A stretch of 32,679 bases of DNA from an uncultured Verrucomicrobiota bacterium (GTDB lineage: Bacteria; Verrucomicrobiota; Verrucomicrobiia; Verrucomicrobiales; Verrucomicrobiaceae), in NCBI GenBank assembly GCA_903838675.1, contig CAILZI010000217.1:1-32679 (forward strand), given 5' to 3'. The notes beneath the pieces are model-generated. The model worked only from the letters and a program-made list of their open reading frames with translations. It had not been told where the DNA came from and did not search any database. Shown in pieces: positions 25,718 to 32,679 of the stretch (position 1 is the first letter of the stretch; each line of letters begins with the position of its first letter). The position numbers and the translations under genes are program-made.

Positions 25718-25948
25718 TCATGACTCTGGATCACCCGCTTGTGTCTTGGACACGCGCAAGTGTTTGTGACGCACCCAAAAGGCGAGGACGGAACGGTTGG
25801 CCGACCAATGCAGGAGGGTTTCTTCATCCACGTTCAAGCCTGCGGTGTTGGGCACCAGGTTCTTCATGAGGGCATTCACGATCCTTTCCTGAGCCTCCTC
25901 AGGAAGACTGTCAAAGCGAAGTTTCGTAGAATGAATTCCCCAGGGCAT
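25718..25948 (-). CDS. Possible C-terminal part of a broken small gene
   Basis: This frame of 76 codons has good coding character from about codon 10 onward (LPEEAQERIVNALMKNL, LNVDEETLLHWSANRS) but no recognised family. It overlaps the end of the frame at 25876-26067 in another phase. Together they look like one gene of about 115 codons split by a frameshift or small insertion in the AT-rich stretch near 25945-26005. It could also be an independent small gene. Confidence 0.35.
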   Translation of the reverse strand: MPWGIHSTKLRFDSLPEEAQERIVNALMKNLVPNTAGLNVDEETLLHWSANRSVLAFWVRHKHLRVSKTQAGDPES

Positions 25949-26067
25949 GCAGCTGTTGTTAGGCTTCTAACATGGTTTGAGGAAACTTGTAAATGGGATT
26001 CTATTTGAGCCAGCTCCACCTCGATAAGCCAGTCACGCTCTGCGGTGTCATCGGGGAGTTCACTCAC
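25876..26067 (-). CDS. Possible N-terminal part of a broken small gene, GTGA-coupled to the TPR gene
   Basis: GTG 26065-26067 overlaps the stop of the preceding TPR gene as GTGA, a typical operon junction. The first 23 residues (MSELPDDTAERDWLIEVELA and on) look like protein with a GC-rich third position. After that the codons become AT-rich and unconvincing, and the coding signal moves to the frame at 25718-25948. I do not recognise a family. Confidence 0.35.
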   Translation of the reverse strand: MSELPDDTAERDWLIEVELAQIESHLQVSSNHVRSLTTAACPGEFILRNFALTVFLRRLRKGS

Positions 26068-27113
26068 TTGGCCCGACCATTCACCGGCGCTTGATAAATT
26101 TGTGCCGTCTTCAATCCCGCCCCGCTCAGTTTCTCAAGGGTCGTTTCCGCCTGCACACCGGGTGCTAGCCGACGCAGCGATTTCGAAATGAACGGGTGAT
26201 CCTCCGAAGCATAGCGTCCGCGTCTGACAACACATATTTGCCGCACCACCAGCGCCAGATCATCCACCTCCGCCAGTTGCAGAATCTCGGACATCTTCAT
26301 CAGGTCTTCCGTCTTCATCACATAATGGATGTTTTTCAGCGAAGGCTGCCACAGCGCCGGCATCTGCGTGAGCATCGCCTCCATGCCAGGGATGTCCGCC
26401 TTTTTGCCTTGCCACGCGTGAAACTGAAACGGCTGAAACTCACGGCTTTGCGCAAAGGCCTGCTCCACCTGGGTGCTTTCCTTCATGTCCTGCATTCGCA
26501 GGGTTGTGCCGCGCTCATACGCCGCCCAGCCGTTCAGCGGCCACAGGCGCAGCGCCGCATCGTATTGCTCCAGCGCCCCGGCAAAATCCCCCTTGTCATG
26601 CAGCTGCACACCCGCGTTCACCAGCTGGTGCGAAGGCCTCATGAAAGCACCGCAGCGCTGCATGATGCTGGTGAGTACCTTCTGGGTGGTTTCATCCAGA
26701 TCACCCCGATGCAGCGTCAGCCGCAGAATCGTCTGCGCCCGGTCCGCGTCTCCCGCAGCCAGCAACACACCCGCATGCAGCATCGCCAGTCCCGGATCCC
26801 CCGGAACGACCTCATAATACATCTGCCAGAAGTTCGCATCATGTTGCACCAGCTTGCGGCTGTCGAGTTTCCGCCACGACTCCTCCGGCTTGTCTTTGTT
26901 GAGTTCGCTAAAGACTTTTCCCTCCTTCAACATCCAGTCGTTGATCCCAGGAAAGCTCGCCTCATCGCGAGATTTAAGATTACCCTGCATCAACTGCACC
27001 AGCGTCACCCCCGTCACCCGCGCCTCCGCCATCTCCGGTGTGTCAGTCTGCGCCTGCAGGCGGCCGATGAGACAAAACGACAGCGCCACACCGGCTAGGA
27101 TCGGAAATTTCAT
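26064..27113 (-). CDS. Secreted TPR-type protein, function unknown
   Basis: This 349-residue protein has a signal peptide (MKFPILAGVALSFCLIGRLQA). The middle (about 120-235) has helical repeats of TPR character: PGLAMLHAGVLLAAGDADRA, HQLVNAGVQLHDKGDFAGAL, EQYDAALRLWPLNGWAAYER. It is probably a periplasmic interaction protein. ATG 27111-27113 is chosen because it begins the signal peptide; the longer frame to 27248 is unconserved-looking. Its stop overlaps the GTG of the small gene that follows. A 10-base palindrome AAAGTACTTT lies at 27146-27155, 33 bases upstream of the start. Confidence 0.7.
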   Translation of the reverse strand: MKFPILAGVALSFCLIGRLQAQTDTPEMAEARVTGVTLVQLMQGNLKSRDEASFPGINDWMLKEGKVFSELNKDKPEESWRKLDSRKLVQHDANFWQMYYEVVPGDPGLAMLHAGVLLAAGDADRAQTILRLTLHRGDLDETTQKVLTSIMQRCGAFMRPSHQLVNAGVQLHDKGDFAGALEQYDAALRLWPLNGWAAYERGTTLRMQDMKESTQVEQAFAQSREFQPFQFHAWQGKKADIPGMEAMLTQMPALWQPSLKNIHYVMKTEDLMKMSEILQLAEVDDLALVVRQICVVRRGRYASEDHPFISKSLRRLAPGVQAETTLEKLSGAGLKTAQIYQAPVNGRAK

Positions 27114-27263
27114 GCCATAACCTAATCGTGTCGCGCCCGATTCTGAAAGTACTTTTTCAATCCGGTTCAAGGTGGCAAAGACGGGCTTCCTGTTCCGTAT
27201 CGTCAATACTGGAATCCGGTGGACGAAAAGAGCAGGAGGCGGGGCCAAGCCTTCAAAAAGTCG

Positions 27264-27899
27264 TCACACTTTGGCCACCGCTTCGAGCCACACTCCAATG
27301 AGCTTGGACCAGTCCACAAACGAAATTTCGGTCTCCTTGAGTTGAAGATCCTTCAACATGACGGGCAGTTGTTTCTGAAAACGACGGTATTGGGTCACAA
27401 GTGCTGCTTTGCCTGGAAGCACCAGATTAGCGGGACTATGCGTGTTCAGCCAGTTGCGGACGTGGCCGATCACGGCACCTGGATCATTGCCGTGCGCGCG
27501 AATATCCTGCCCCGCGATGTCAGAGAGATATTTCTGATAGCGATACGCTTCGACATCCAAAATCAGGGCACCTTTCTTCTGGTGCCGTGCACCGCCCAGT
27601 TTTGCTGCTCCGAGAAACAAGCCCAGCTCGAAGGGCATGTTGAAGCGCGGCAGCTTCGATTTGCACTCCACCTGTGTTCTGGAAATGTCGTGGATGCTCA
27701 GCCCACACTCCCCAATGATGCGAAGAATCTTTTCGACGCGTACCTCTGTGGCGCTGTCAGCTTCCAAGGCGCAGCGCGGCACGTAATCACAGACCTTGAG
27801 CACGAAGGCGATGGCGCGCAGCAGCGGCAGGTATTCGGCATCAAAAGGGCAGTTGATGAAGACTTGTCGCTGATAGTCGCGGCCGCGTCTTTCTTTCAC
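27264..27899 (-). CDS. TIR/deoxyribosyltransferase-like nucleotide-processing protein (candidate effector)
   Basis: This is a 211-residue protein. The N-terminal half has RQVFINCPFDAEYLPLLRAI, YVPRCALE, LSIHDISR (Asp71) and PRFNMPFELGLFLG (Glu91). By comparison with nucleoside deoxyribosyltransferase and TIR-like folds, the ELG glutamate and the preceding Asp would form the active site acting on a nucleotide or NAD-like substrate. LILDVEAYRYQKYLSDIAGQDI is also typical of this widespread but poorly characterised group. The start is GTG 27897-27899, overlapping the stop of the 54-residue gene as GTGA. The pair is divergent from the CHAT-STAND-TPR gene, so it may be the effector or regulator of that module. 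Fold and role are inferred by eye. Confidence 0.7.
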   Translation of the reverse strand: MKERRGRDYQRQVFINCPFDAEYLPLLRAIAFVLKVCDYVPRCALEADSATEVRVEKILRIIGECGLSIHDISRTQVECKSKLPRFNMPFELGLFLGAAKLGGARHQKKGALILDVEAYRYQKYLSDIAGQDIRAHGNDPGAVIGHVRNWLNTHSPANLVLPGKAALVTQYRRFQKQLPVMLKDLQLKETEISFVDWSKLIGVWLEAVAKV

Positions 27900-28060
27900 T
27901 TTGCGCTTTTCTTGGATGGTTGCTCCGCTGCGACAGCTTTCAGGACTGCTCTGCGCAGACGATCTTCGGGAATATTGCCTTTCTGTTTCTGCGGACGCAG
28001 CACCATTTCGACGCCGCCGATCTTGATGCGTGTAGGTGAGGCAGAGGATTGTTTAGCCAT
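27896..28060 (-). CDS. 54-residue basic protein coupled to the TIR-like gene
   Basis: ATG 28058-28060 opens a frame of 54 codons: MAKQSSASPTRIKIGGVEMV, then LRPQKQKGNIPEDRLRRAVL, ending KSAK. Its TGA (27896-27898) overlaps the GTG of the TIR-like gene, a translational-coupling arrangement. The protein is strongly basic, with one strand-like segment (IKIGGVEMVLR) and one helix (EDRLRRAVLKAVAAE). No family is recognised. It could be a DNA-binding antitoxin-like or adaptor partner of the TIR-like protein. Confidence 0.7.
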   Translation of the reverse strand: MAKQSSASPTRIKIGGVEMVLRPQKQKGNIPEDRLRRAVLKAVAAEQPSKKSAK

Positions 28061-28112
28061 AGATCAAGATTCAATGCCCCCTGTAAAATGCAAATGTGAA
28101 ACGGGATTTCTT

Positions 28113-28142
28113 TTGCCAAGTTTGCCGCGTCTCACCTATGAT
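28113..28142 (+). promoter_or_regulatory. Candidate sigma-70-type promoter for the CHAT gene
   Basis: TTGCCA (28113-28118) and TATGAT (28137-28142) are separated by 18 bases, close to the -35 and -10 consensus. The predicted transcript start would be near 28149, only a few bases before ATG 28154, implying a leaderless or nearly leaderless mRNA. Confidence 0.4.
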
Positions 28143-28153
28143 GACTGTTACAG

Positions 28154-31100
28154 ATGCCTAACCTGATCATTCGCCTGCGACACACCGACGACGGAAGAAT
28201 TCAGGCCACTCTTGCCTATGCGAACGGCAGCCTTGAGTTCCATGCCGAACAAGCAGCCTTTGACTCACTGCTTCAAAAGACCACGGAGCTCACCGAATCT
28301 TTCGAAGGCGGCAAGCGCCCCCTGGCAGATCCCGTCTCACTGAGTGATCTGGGCCATCAGCTCAAAGACACCCTGCTCGGCACCCTTTGGGACCACATGC
28401 AGCAGGACATCAGCTCCTCGGACGGCACCTTGCTCATCTCCTCCTCCGCGCCTGCGCTGCTGAACCTGCCTTGGGAGCTGCTGCCTTCTCCCACCAGCGC
28501 ATTCCTCGTCGCGGACGGACGCTGGGCTATCCGGCGGACCACGCGCGAAACACTGGCTACGCCGAATCTCGGCCAGGTGGCATTGCCCTTGCGCATCCTT
28601 TTTGCCGCCTGCGCGCCCATTGATCAGAAGGGCCTCGATTATGAACGGGAGGAGGAGGCTATGCTGCGGCTGGCGGCCAAACTGGGAAACAAGGTCCACC
28701 TCAGCATCGCGGAAGCCGCCACCTTTGATGAACTGAGCAATCTCATTTCAGAATTGAAGCCACATGTGGTTCACCTGTCCGGCCACGGCATCGTGCAGGA
28801 TGGCATTGGGTATTTCACTTTCGAGGACGAGCGCGGTCGCTCAGACCTGCGGGATGCCCGGAGCATGGCGGAGCAATTGTTTGCCAATCGCGGCGTGCGC
28901 TTGGTGTTTGTCAGCGGCTGCCAGTCGGCACAGGCTGCCTCTGCCGGAGTTTGTCAGACCCTCACCGCAGCCGGGCACGTGCCGGTCGCCTTGGGCTGGG
29001 GCGCCAGTGTGGCGGACAAGCTGGCCACAGATTTTGCCAGCGTGTTTTATCACGAGCTCGCGGCAGGCCGCCCGGTGGATGCCTCGGTGGCCAAGGCTCG
29101 TCGTGATTTGTTTGGCAACGCACAATTCAGGGTGGGAGAGGCGGTTCATTTCGATGCCTCGTTCATCCTGCCGCAAGTCTTTGCCGCAGATGCCACCGAT
29201 GATTTCATTGATCAGTCAAAGCCCTTGGAAAAAGTGGCTCATGTCGGCGTCCGTTACGAACTGCTGGGCGATGGCGTCGTGGGATTGAAGGAGGGCTTTG
29301 TGGGCCGTCGGCGCTTGCTGCAGCGTCTGCGCCCCGGTTTACGCGATGCGGATTTTCATGTGCTGCTGCTCACCGGCATGGGCGGCGCGGGAAAAAGCAC
29401 GCTCGCCACCCGCCTCGCCAATCGCTGTCAGCACGAAGGCTTTCATGTGGGCGTGCTCAAAGCCAGCCGGAGAAACGCAGACAGCTTCGCTTTGCGGCTG
29501 GCACAGGAGATCGGCTTTGCCTGCCAGCGGCTTGGGAGGCAGGCAGATTATGAGATGCTGCATAATGGCAGGCAGCCGCTCTCGGCACGCTTGCGGCTGG
29601 CGGTGGAGATTCTCAAAGAGTCCCGCATCCTGCTAGTGTTGGACAACCTGGAAGACCTCATGCCCCTGCCTCCGGCGGCACCACGCTGGGCCAGTGAAGA
29701 GCTGGCCGGATTCTTTGAGTCGCTCTTTGGCCGCCTGACCGGGGAAGGCCGCTGCATCCTGACCTGCCGCTACCTGCCTGAAGACTTTGATGCCACTCAG
29801 CCAGGGCGGGTGCATGAGCCTTTGCCCGACTTTTCAGAGGCGGAGTTCATCAAGTGCCTGAGCCGCAATGTGCGCGTGGTTGAGCGCATGGCTGCGGGTG
29901 ACATCTCGCGCGAGTTTCTCTCCTTGCTGCATTGCAAGATCGGCGGCACACCGCGTTTCATCAAGCAGGCGGCAGATGTGCTGGCGGCAGCGGAGATAGA
30001 AACATTGCAACAGCAGTTGGAATCCGCGCCTGATACGGAGGGTGACGATGCTCTGAATGAACTGCGGGAAAAATACCTTGAAGGCATCTTTGTTCCGGAA
30101 CTCTACGAGGCACTGGCTCTCACCCACCGCCTGGCTCTCAGCCGCCTGGCGCTCGTTGAACCTCCGGTTCCCATCGACGGCGTGGCTCAGATTGGAGGTT
30201 TGACTGAGGCTGAAGCGCATGAAGCCGTCACTGCCATGCTGGCCCGTGGTCTGCTGCAACAACTGGGGGAGGAGCACGAGACAGTGCTCTATGCCGTTTA
30301 TCCGCTCCAGCGCAGTTTCCTCGCAGACCCCGAGCGTCTTCCCCCTGAAGTGGCTGTCGCAGCCCACTGTGCCGCCGCTGTCTTTTTCAAATCCTGCTAC
30401 ACGAACGACCGCGAACAGGAATTGCGTCTGCATGTCATGGCGGAGTTGCTGACATGTCGACAACATGCGGAGTCAGGTGGAGACCGGGACCGGCAGGAAT
30501 GGGCCACTATGAGAGTTTCCTATCAACTCTGCCGCTCGGCAGAGTTCAAGGCTGCTGCTGCCCTACTGGAACCTTTGTCAGATGATAGAGCCGCACCAGA
30601 GACACTCAGGTTACTGGCGGACTCATGGCAGAGTTTAAGTGAATGGCCGCGAGCCAGGGGCCTTTATCTTCGAGCGCTGGCTACTTATGAAGCCAGCGGT
30701 GACCGTGCAGGGGAGGGAGCGACGTGGCATCAGCTTGCCACGATTGAAGTGAACGAAGGCAACTACGCAGCGGCGCGGGAGAAGTTTGGCCGGTCGCTGG
30801 AGATCGAGCGAGCCATTGGCAACCGAGCGGGGGAGGCCGCGACGTTGCATAATCTTGCCACGATTGAATTGAGAGAAGGCAACTACACAGCGGCACGGGA
30901 GAGGTTTGAACGCTCGCTGGCGGTTAAACAAGCCATTGGTGACCGGGCGGGGGAGGCAGCGACGTTGCATCAGCTTGCCACTATTGAAGTGAACGAAGGT
31001 GACTACGCGGCGGCGCGGGAAAAGTTTGGCCGCTCGCTGGAGATTAAACAAGCTATTGGTGATCGTGCAGGGGAGGCCGCGACGTTGCATCAACTCGCAA

Positions 31101-31939
31101 CAATTGAAGTGTTCAAAGGCGACCACGCAGCGGCGCGGGAGAAGTTTGGCCGCTCGCTGGAGATTGAGCGAGCCATTGGCAACCGAGCGGGGGAGGCAGC
31201 GACGTGGCATAGTCTCGCTACGATTGAAGTAAGCGAAGGCGATTACGCAGCAGCGCGGGAAAAGTTTGGCCGAGCACTGAAGATGCTGCAAGGTATAGGT
31301 GACCGTACGGGCGAGGCAGCGACGTTGCATCAGCTTGCCACAATTGAAATGTACGAAGGCAACTACGCAGCGGCGCGGGAGAAGTTTGGCCGGGTGCTGG
31401 AGATGAGGCAAGCCATCGGCAATCGAGCGGAGGAGGCCGAGACATGGCATCAACTCGCCATGATTGAAGTAAACGAAGGCGACTACGTAGCGGCGCGGGA
31501 GAAGAGTGGCCGCTCGCTTCAAATTAACCAAGCCATTGGCAACCGAGCGGGGGAGGGCGCGGCGTGGCATAATATTGCCACGATCGAAATGAACGAAGGC
31601 AACTACGCAGCGGCGCGGGAGAAGTTTGGCCGGGCGCTAGAGATGAGGCAGGCAATCGGTGACCGAGCGGGGGAGGTTAGGACGTTGGCTCAGATCGGCT
31701 TTATGGCATGGAAGAATGAAAGAAGAGAAACGGGCATTCGATTGCAAGCCATGGCATTAATGCTGCTAAAAGAATTAGGCTTAGCGCAGCAGCATGTAGC
31801 CTGGGACAATGTCACCACCATGGCATCTGCCATGAACCTCGATAAAGCCGGGTTTGAAGCCATTATGAAGGACGCCATGGAGCTGTATCAGCAGGACCGG
31901 GGACGCGGTTTGATAGCCGCGGCATATGAGGGCCTTTAG
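28154..31939 (+). CDS. CHAT protease - STAND NTPase - TPR protein
   Basis: This is a 1261-residue soluble protein. CHAT domain (about 95-345): LLNLPWELLPS, then VVHLSGHG with catalytic His211, and LVFVSGCQSAQ with catalytic Cys256. Both catalytic residues of the caspase-like dyad are present. STAND NTPase (about 375-700): GFVGRRRLLQRL, Walker A GMGGAGKST (408-416), Walker B ILLVLDNLED (Asp497), CILTCRY and a GTPRFI segment. The C-terminal sensor (about 790-1230) contains nine 40-residue TPRs with consensus YAAAREKFGRSLEIxQAIGD, then RAGEAATLHQLATIEVNEG. Known CHAT-TPR/STAND proteins act as triggered proteases, e.g. in caspase-like bacterial immunity. The divergent TIR-like/54-residue pair suggests a shared module. 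The start at 28154 fits the strand MPNLIIRLRHTDDG. Confidence 0.88.
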   Translation: MPNLIIRLRHTDDGRIQATLAYANGSLEFHAEQAAFDSLLQKTTELTESFEGGKRPLADPVSLSDLGHQLKDTLLGTLWDHMQQDISSSDGTLLISSSAPALLNLPWELLPSPTSAFLVADGRWAIRRTTRETLATPNLGQVALPLRILFAACAPIDQKGLDYEREEEAMLRLAAKLGNKVHLSIAEAATFDELSNLISELKPHVVHLSGHGIVQDGIGYFTFEDERGRSDLRDARSMAEQLFANRGVRLVFVSGCQSAQAASAGVCQTLTAAGHVPVALGWGASVADKLATDFASVFYHELAAGRPVDASVAKARRDLFGNAQFRVGEAVHFDASFILPQVFAADATDDFIDQSKPLEKVAHVGVRYELLGDGVVGLKEGFVGRRRLLQRLRPGLRDADFHVLLLTGMGGAGKSTLATRLANRCQHEGFHVGVLKASRRNADSFALRLAQEIGFACQRLGRQADYEMLHNGRQPLSARLRLAVEILKESRILLVLDNLEDLMPLPPAAPRWASEELAGFFESLFGRLTGEGRCILTCRYLPEDFDATQPGRVHEPLPDFSEAEFIKCLSRNVRVVERMAAGDISREFLSLLHCKIGGTPRFIKQAADVLAAAEIETLQQQLESAPDTEGDDALNELREKYLEGIFVPELYEALALTHRLALSRLALVEPPVPIDGVAQIGGLTEAEAHEAVTAMLARGLLQQLGEEHETVLYAVYPLQRSFLADPERLPPEVAVAAHCAAAVFFKSCYTNDREQELRLHVMAELLTCRQHAESGGDRDRQEWATMRVSYQLCRSAEFKAAAALLEPLSDDRAAPETLRLLADSWQSLSEWPRARGLYLRALATYEASGDRAGEGATWHQLATIEVNEGNYAAAREKFGRSLEIERAIGNRAGEAATLHNLATIELREGNYTAARERFERSLAVKQAIGDRAGEAATLHQLATIEVNEGDYAAAREKFGRSLEIKQAIGDRAGEAATLHQLATIEVFKGDHAAAREKFGRSLEIERAIGNRAGEAATWHSLATIEVSEGDYAAAREKFGRALKMLQGIGDRTGEAATLHQLATIEMYEGNYAAAREKFGRVLEMRQAIGNRAEEAETWHQLAMIEVNEGDYVAAREKSGRSLQINQAIGNRAGEGAAWHNIATIEMNEGNYAAAREKFGRALEMRQAIGDRAGEVRTLAQIGFMAWKNERRETGIRLQAMALMLLKELGLAQQHVAWDNVTTMASAMNLDKAGFEAIMKDAMELYQQDRGRGLIAAAYEGL
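30644..31723 (+). repeat. Nine tandem 120-bp TPR-coding units with near-identical DNA
   Basis: Units of exactly 120 bases run from 30644; units 2-9 begin at 30764 and then every 120 bases. Stretches such as GCAGCGGCGCGGGAGAAGTT recur almost unchanged, including at synonymous positions. This indicates recent expansion or continuing gene conversion among units. The first and last units are the most diverged. Confidence 0.85.
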
Positions 31940-32205
31940 TAGAGGCAGACATAGAGGCGGTTGGGAATGCCCCCCATTGACAAAACCCAAATCAAGCGCA
32001 CTATACACTCGCGTCTTATGACACCCCGCGTTCTCAAAATAGTTCATTCAGCCCGGCTGCGGCCAGGGCTCGGGATGACTATGTCATAGAGGACACAAGT
32101 CAGATATCGCTGCTATCCCCGGGAGCCCCGATTGCCGCCAGTCGCATCAGGGCCTTTTCATATCCTTCCGGGGAGCAGCACGTTCACATCGAACATCTGA
32201 CTCTT
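31940..32205 (+). promoter_or_regulatory. Leader region before the EF-G gene
   Basis: The 266-base region holds a promoter candidate: TTGACA (31977-31982), 19 bases, TATACA (32002-32007). A small inverted repeat ATGAC-TAT-GTCAT lies at 32075-32087. A 23-codon frame (32018-32089, starting MTPRVLKIVHSARLRPG) begins just after the predicted transcript start and could be a leader peptide. No ribosome binding site is obvious before ATG 32206. Confidence 0.4.
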
Positions 32206-32679
32206 ATGAAACTCAATACGACTGACTCGGGCCGCATCCGCAACATTGGCATCGCCGCCCACATTGACGCTGGCAAAACCACGCTCACCGAACGCATTCT
32301 CTTCTACGCAGGGGCCATCCATGCCTGCGGAGACGTGCATGAAGGCAATACCACCACCGATTTCTCGGACATCGAACGCGAGAAGGGCATCACCATCTCT
32401 TCGGCGGCGGCTCCATGTGCGTGGACTCAACAACCGGTCGAAGGACTCAGCCGCCTGTTCACCGGGCAGGCCCATCGGCTCAACATCATCGACACGCCCG
32501 GCCATGTGGATTTCACCGCTGAGGTCGAACGTTCACTGCGCGTGCTCGACGGCGCTGTCGCCGTCTTCTGCAGCGTCGGAGGCGTGCAGCCGCAAAGCGA
32601 AACCGTCTGGCGTCAGATGGATCGCTACCGCGTACCCCGTGTGGCCTTCATCAACAAGATGGACCGCCTCGGCGCTGAC
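32206..32679 (+). CDS. fusA: Elongation factor G, N-terminal part (runs off the window)
   Basis: The first 158 codons of a translational GTPase that drives ribosomal translocation. G1 is AAHIDAGKTTLTERIL, switch 1 has FSDIEREKGITISSAA, G3 is IIDTPGHVDFTAEVERSL and G4 is FINKMDRLGA. Between switch 1 and G3 there is an extra loop (about 76-89, QPVEGLSRLFTGQAH) that is absent from the usual compact EF-G. ATG 32206 fits the family start. No rpsL, rpsG or tuf lies upstream, so this may be a second, stand-alone fusA copy rather than the str-operon gene. Confidence 0.92.
   Translation, partial: MKLNTTDSGRIRNIGIAAHIDAGKTTLTERILFYAGAIHACGDVHEGNTTTDFSDIEREKGITISSAAAPCAWTQQPVEGLSRLFTGQAHRLNIIDTPGHVDFTAEVERSLRVLDGAVAVFCSVGGVQPQSETVWRQMDRYRVPRVAFINKMDRLGAD

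Noticed and set aside
30644..31723. CRISPR-like periodic repeats
   Set aside because: The 120-bp period is continuous coding TPR DNA without spacers.

Overview
The window is GC-rich bacterial chromosome with long intergenic gaps, few clear Shine-Dalgarno sites, and many secreted esterase or hydrolase-type proteins carrying signal peptides. Together with a kinase, STAND ATPase and TPR-rich gene set and the form of the EF-G N-terminus, this suggests a member of the Verrucomicrobiota (Prosthecobacter/Verrucomicrobium-like). That placement is an inference from gene content; no rRNA or tRNA gene is visible to confirm it.

Layout. 1-131: tail of a Pro/Gly-rich protein. 305-2365: a GT51 peptidoglycan polymerase whose transpeptidase half has lost all three catalytic motifs. 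2480-3289: two duplicated small membrane proteins. 3711-6656 (minus): a hybrid histidine kinase with a complete phosphorelay (PAS-PAS-HisKA-HATPase-REC-REC-HPt). It is divergent from 6813-10105, a translationally coupled pair of a P-loop ATPase and a protein with an ATPase-like N-terminus and nine kinesin-light-chain-type TPRs. 10011-11876 (minus): a radical SAM protein and a ParA whose reading frame is cut by one in-frame TGA. 11929-15069: a SWIM-SNF2 helicase.

15232-22859 is mostly minus strand: an Imm32-like small protein, two secreted alpha/beta hydrolases, the Kup potassium transporter, a ceramidase-like protein with a C-terminal LamG domain, and a secreted SGNH (sialate O-acetylesterase-like) enzyme. 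A 278-bp element with 29-bp terminal inverted repeats (MITE-like) lies at 21649-21926. Then come a type II NADH dehydrogenase (plus), a secreted three-repeat beta-sandwich protein, a secreted TPR protein and a probably broken small gene.

The strongest candidate for an uncommon biological system is 27264-31939. A 54-residue gene (27896-28060) is coupled by a GTGA overlap to a nucleotide-processing, TIR/deoxyribosyltransferase-like protein. Divergent from these is a 1261-residue protein with a CHAT (caspase-like) protease with intact His/Cys, a STAND NTPase and a tandem 40-residue TPR array whose DNA repeats are nearly identical. This is the architecture expected of an NTP-gated conflict or anti-phage module. 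The ATPase/TPR pair at 6813-10105 could be a second sensor-type module. The window ends in the first 158 codons of an elongation factor G gene.
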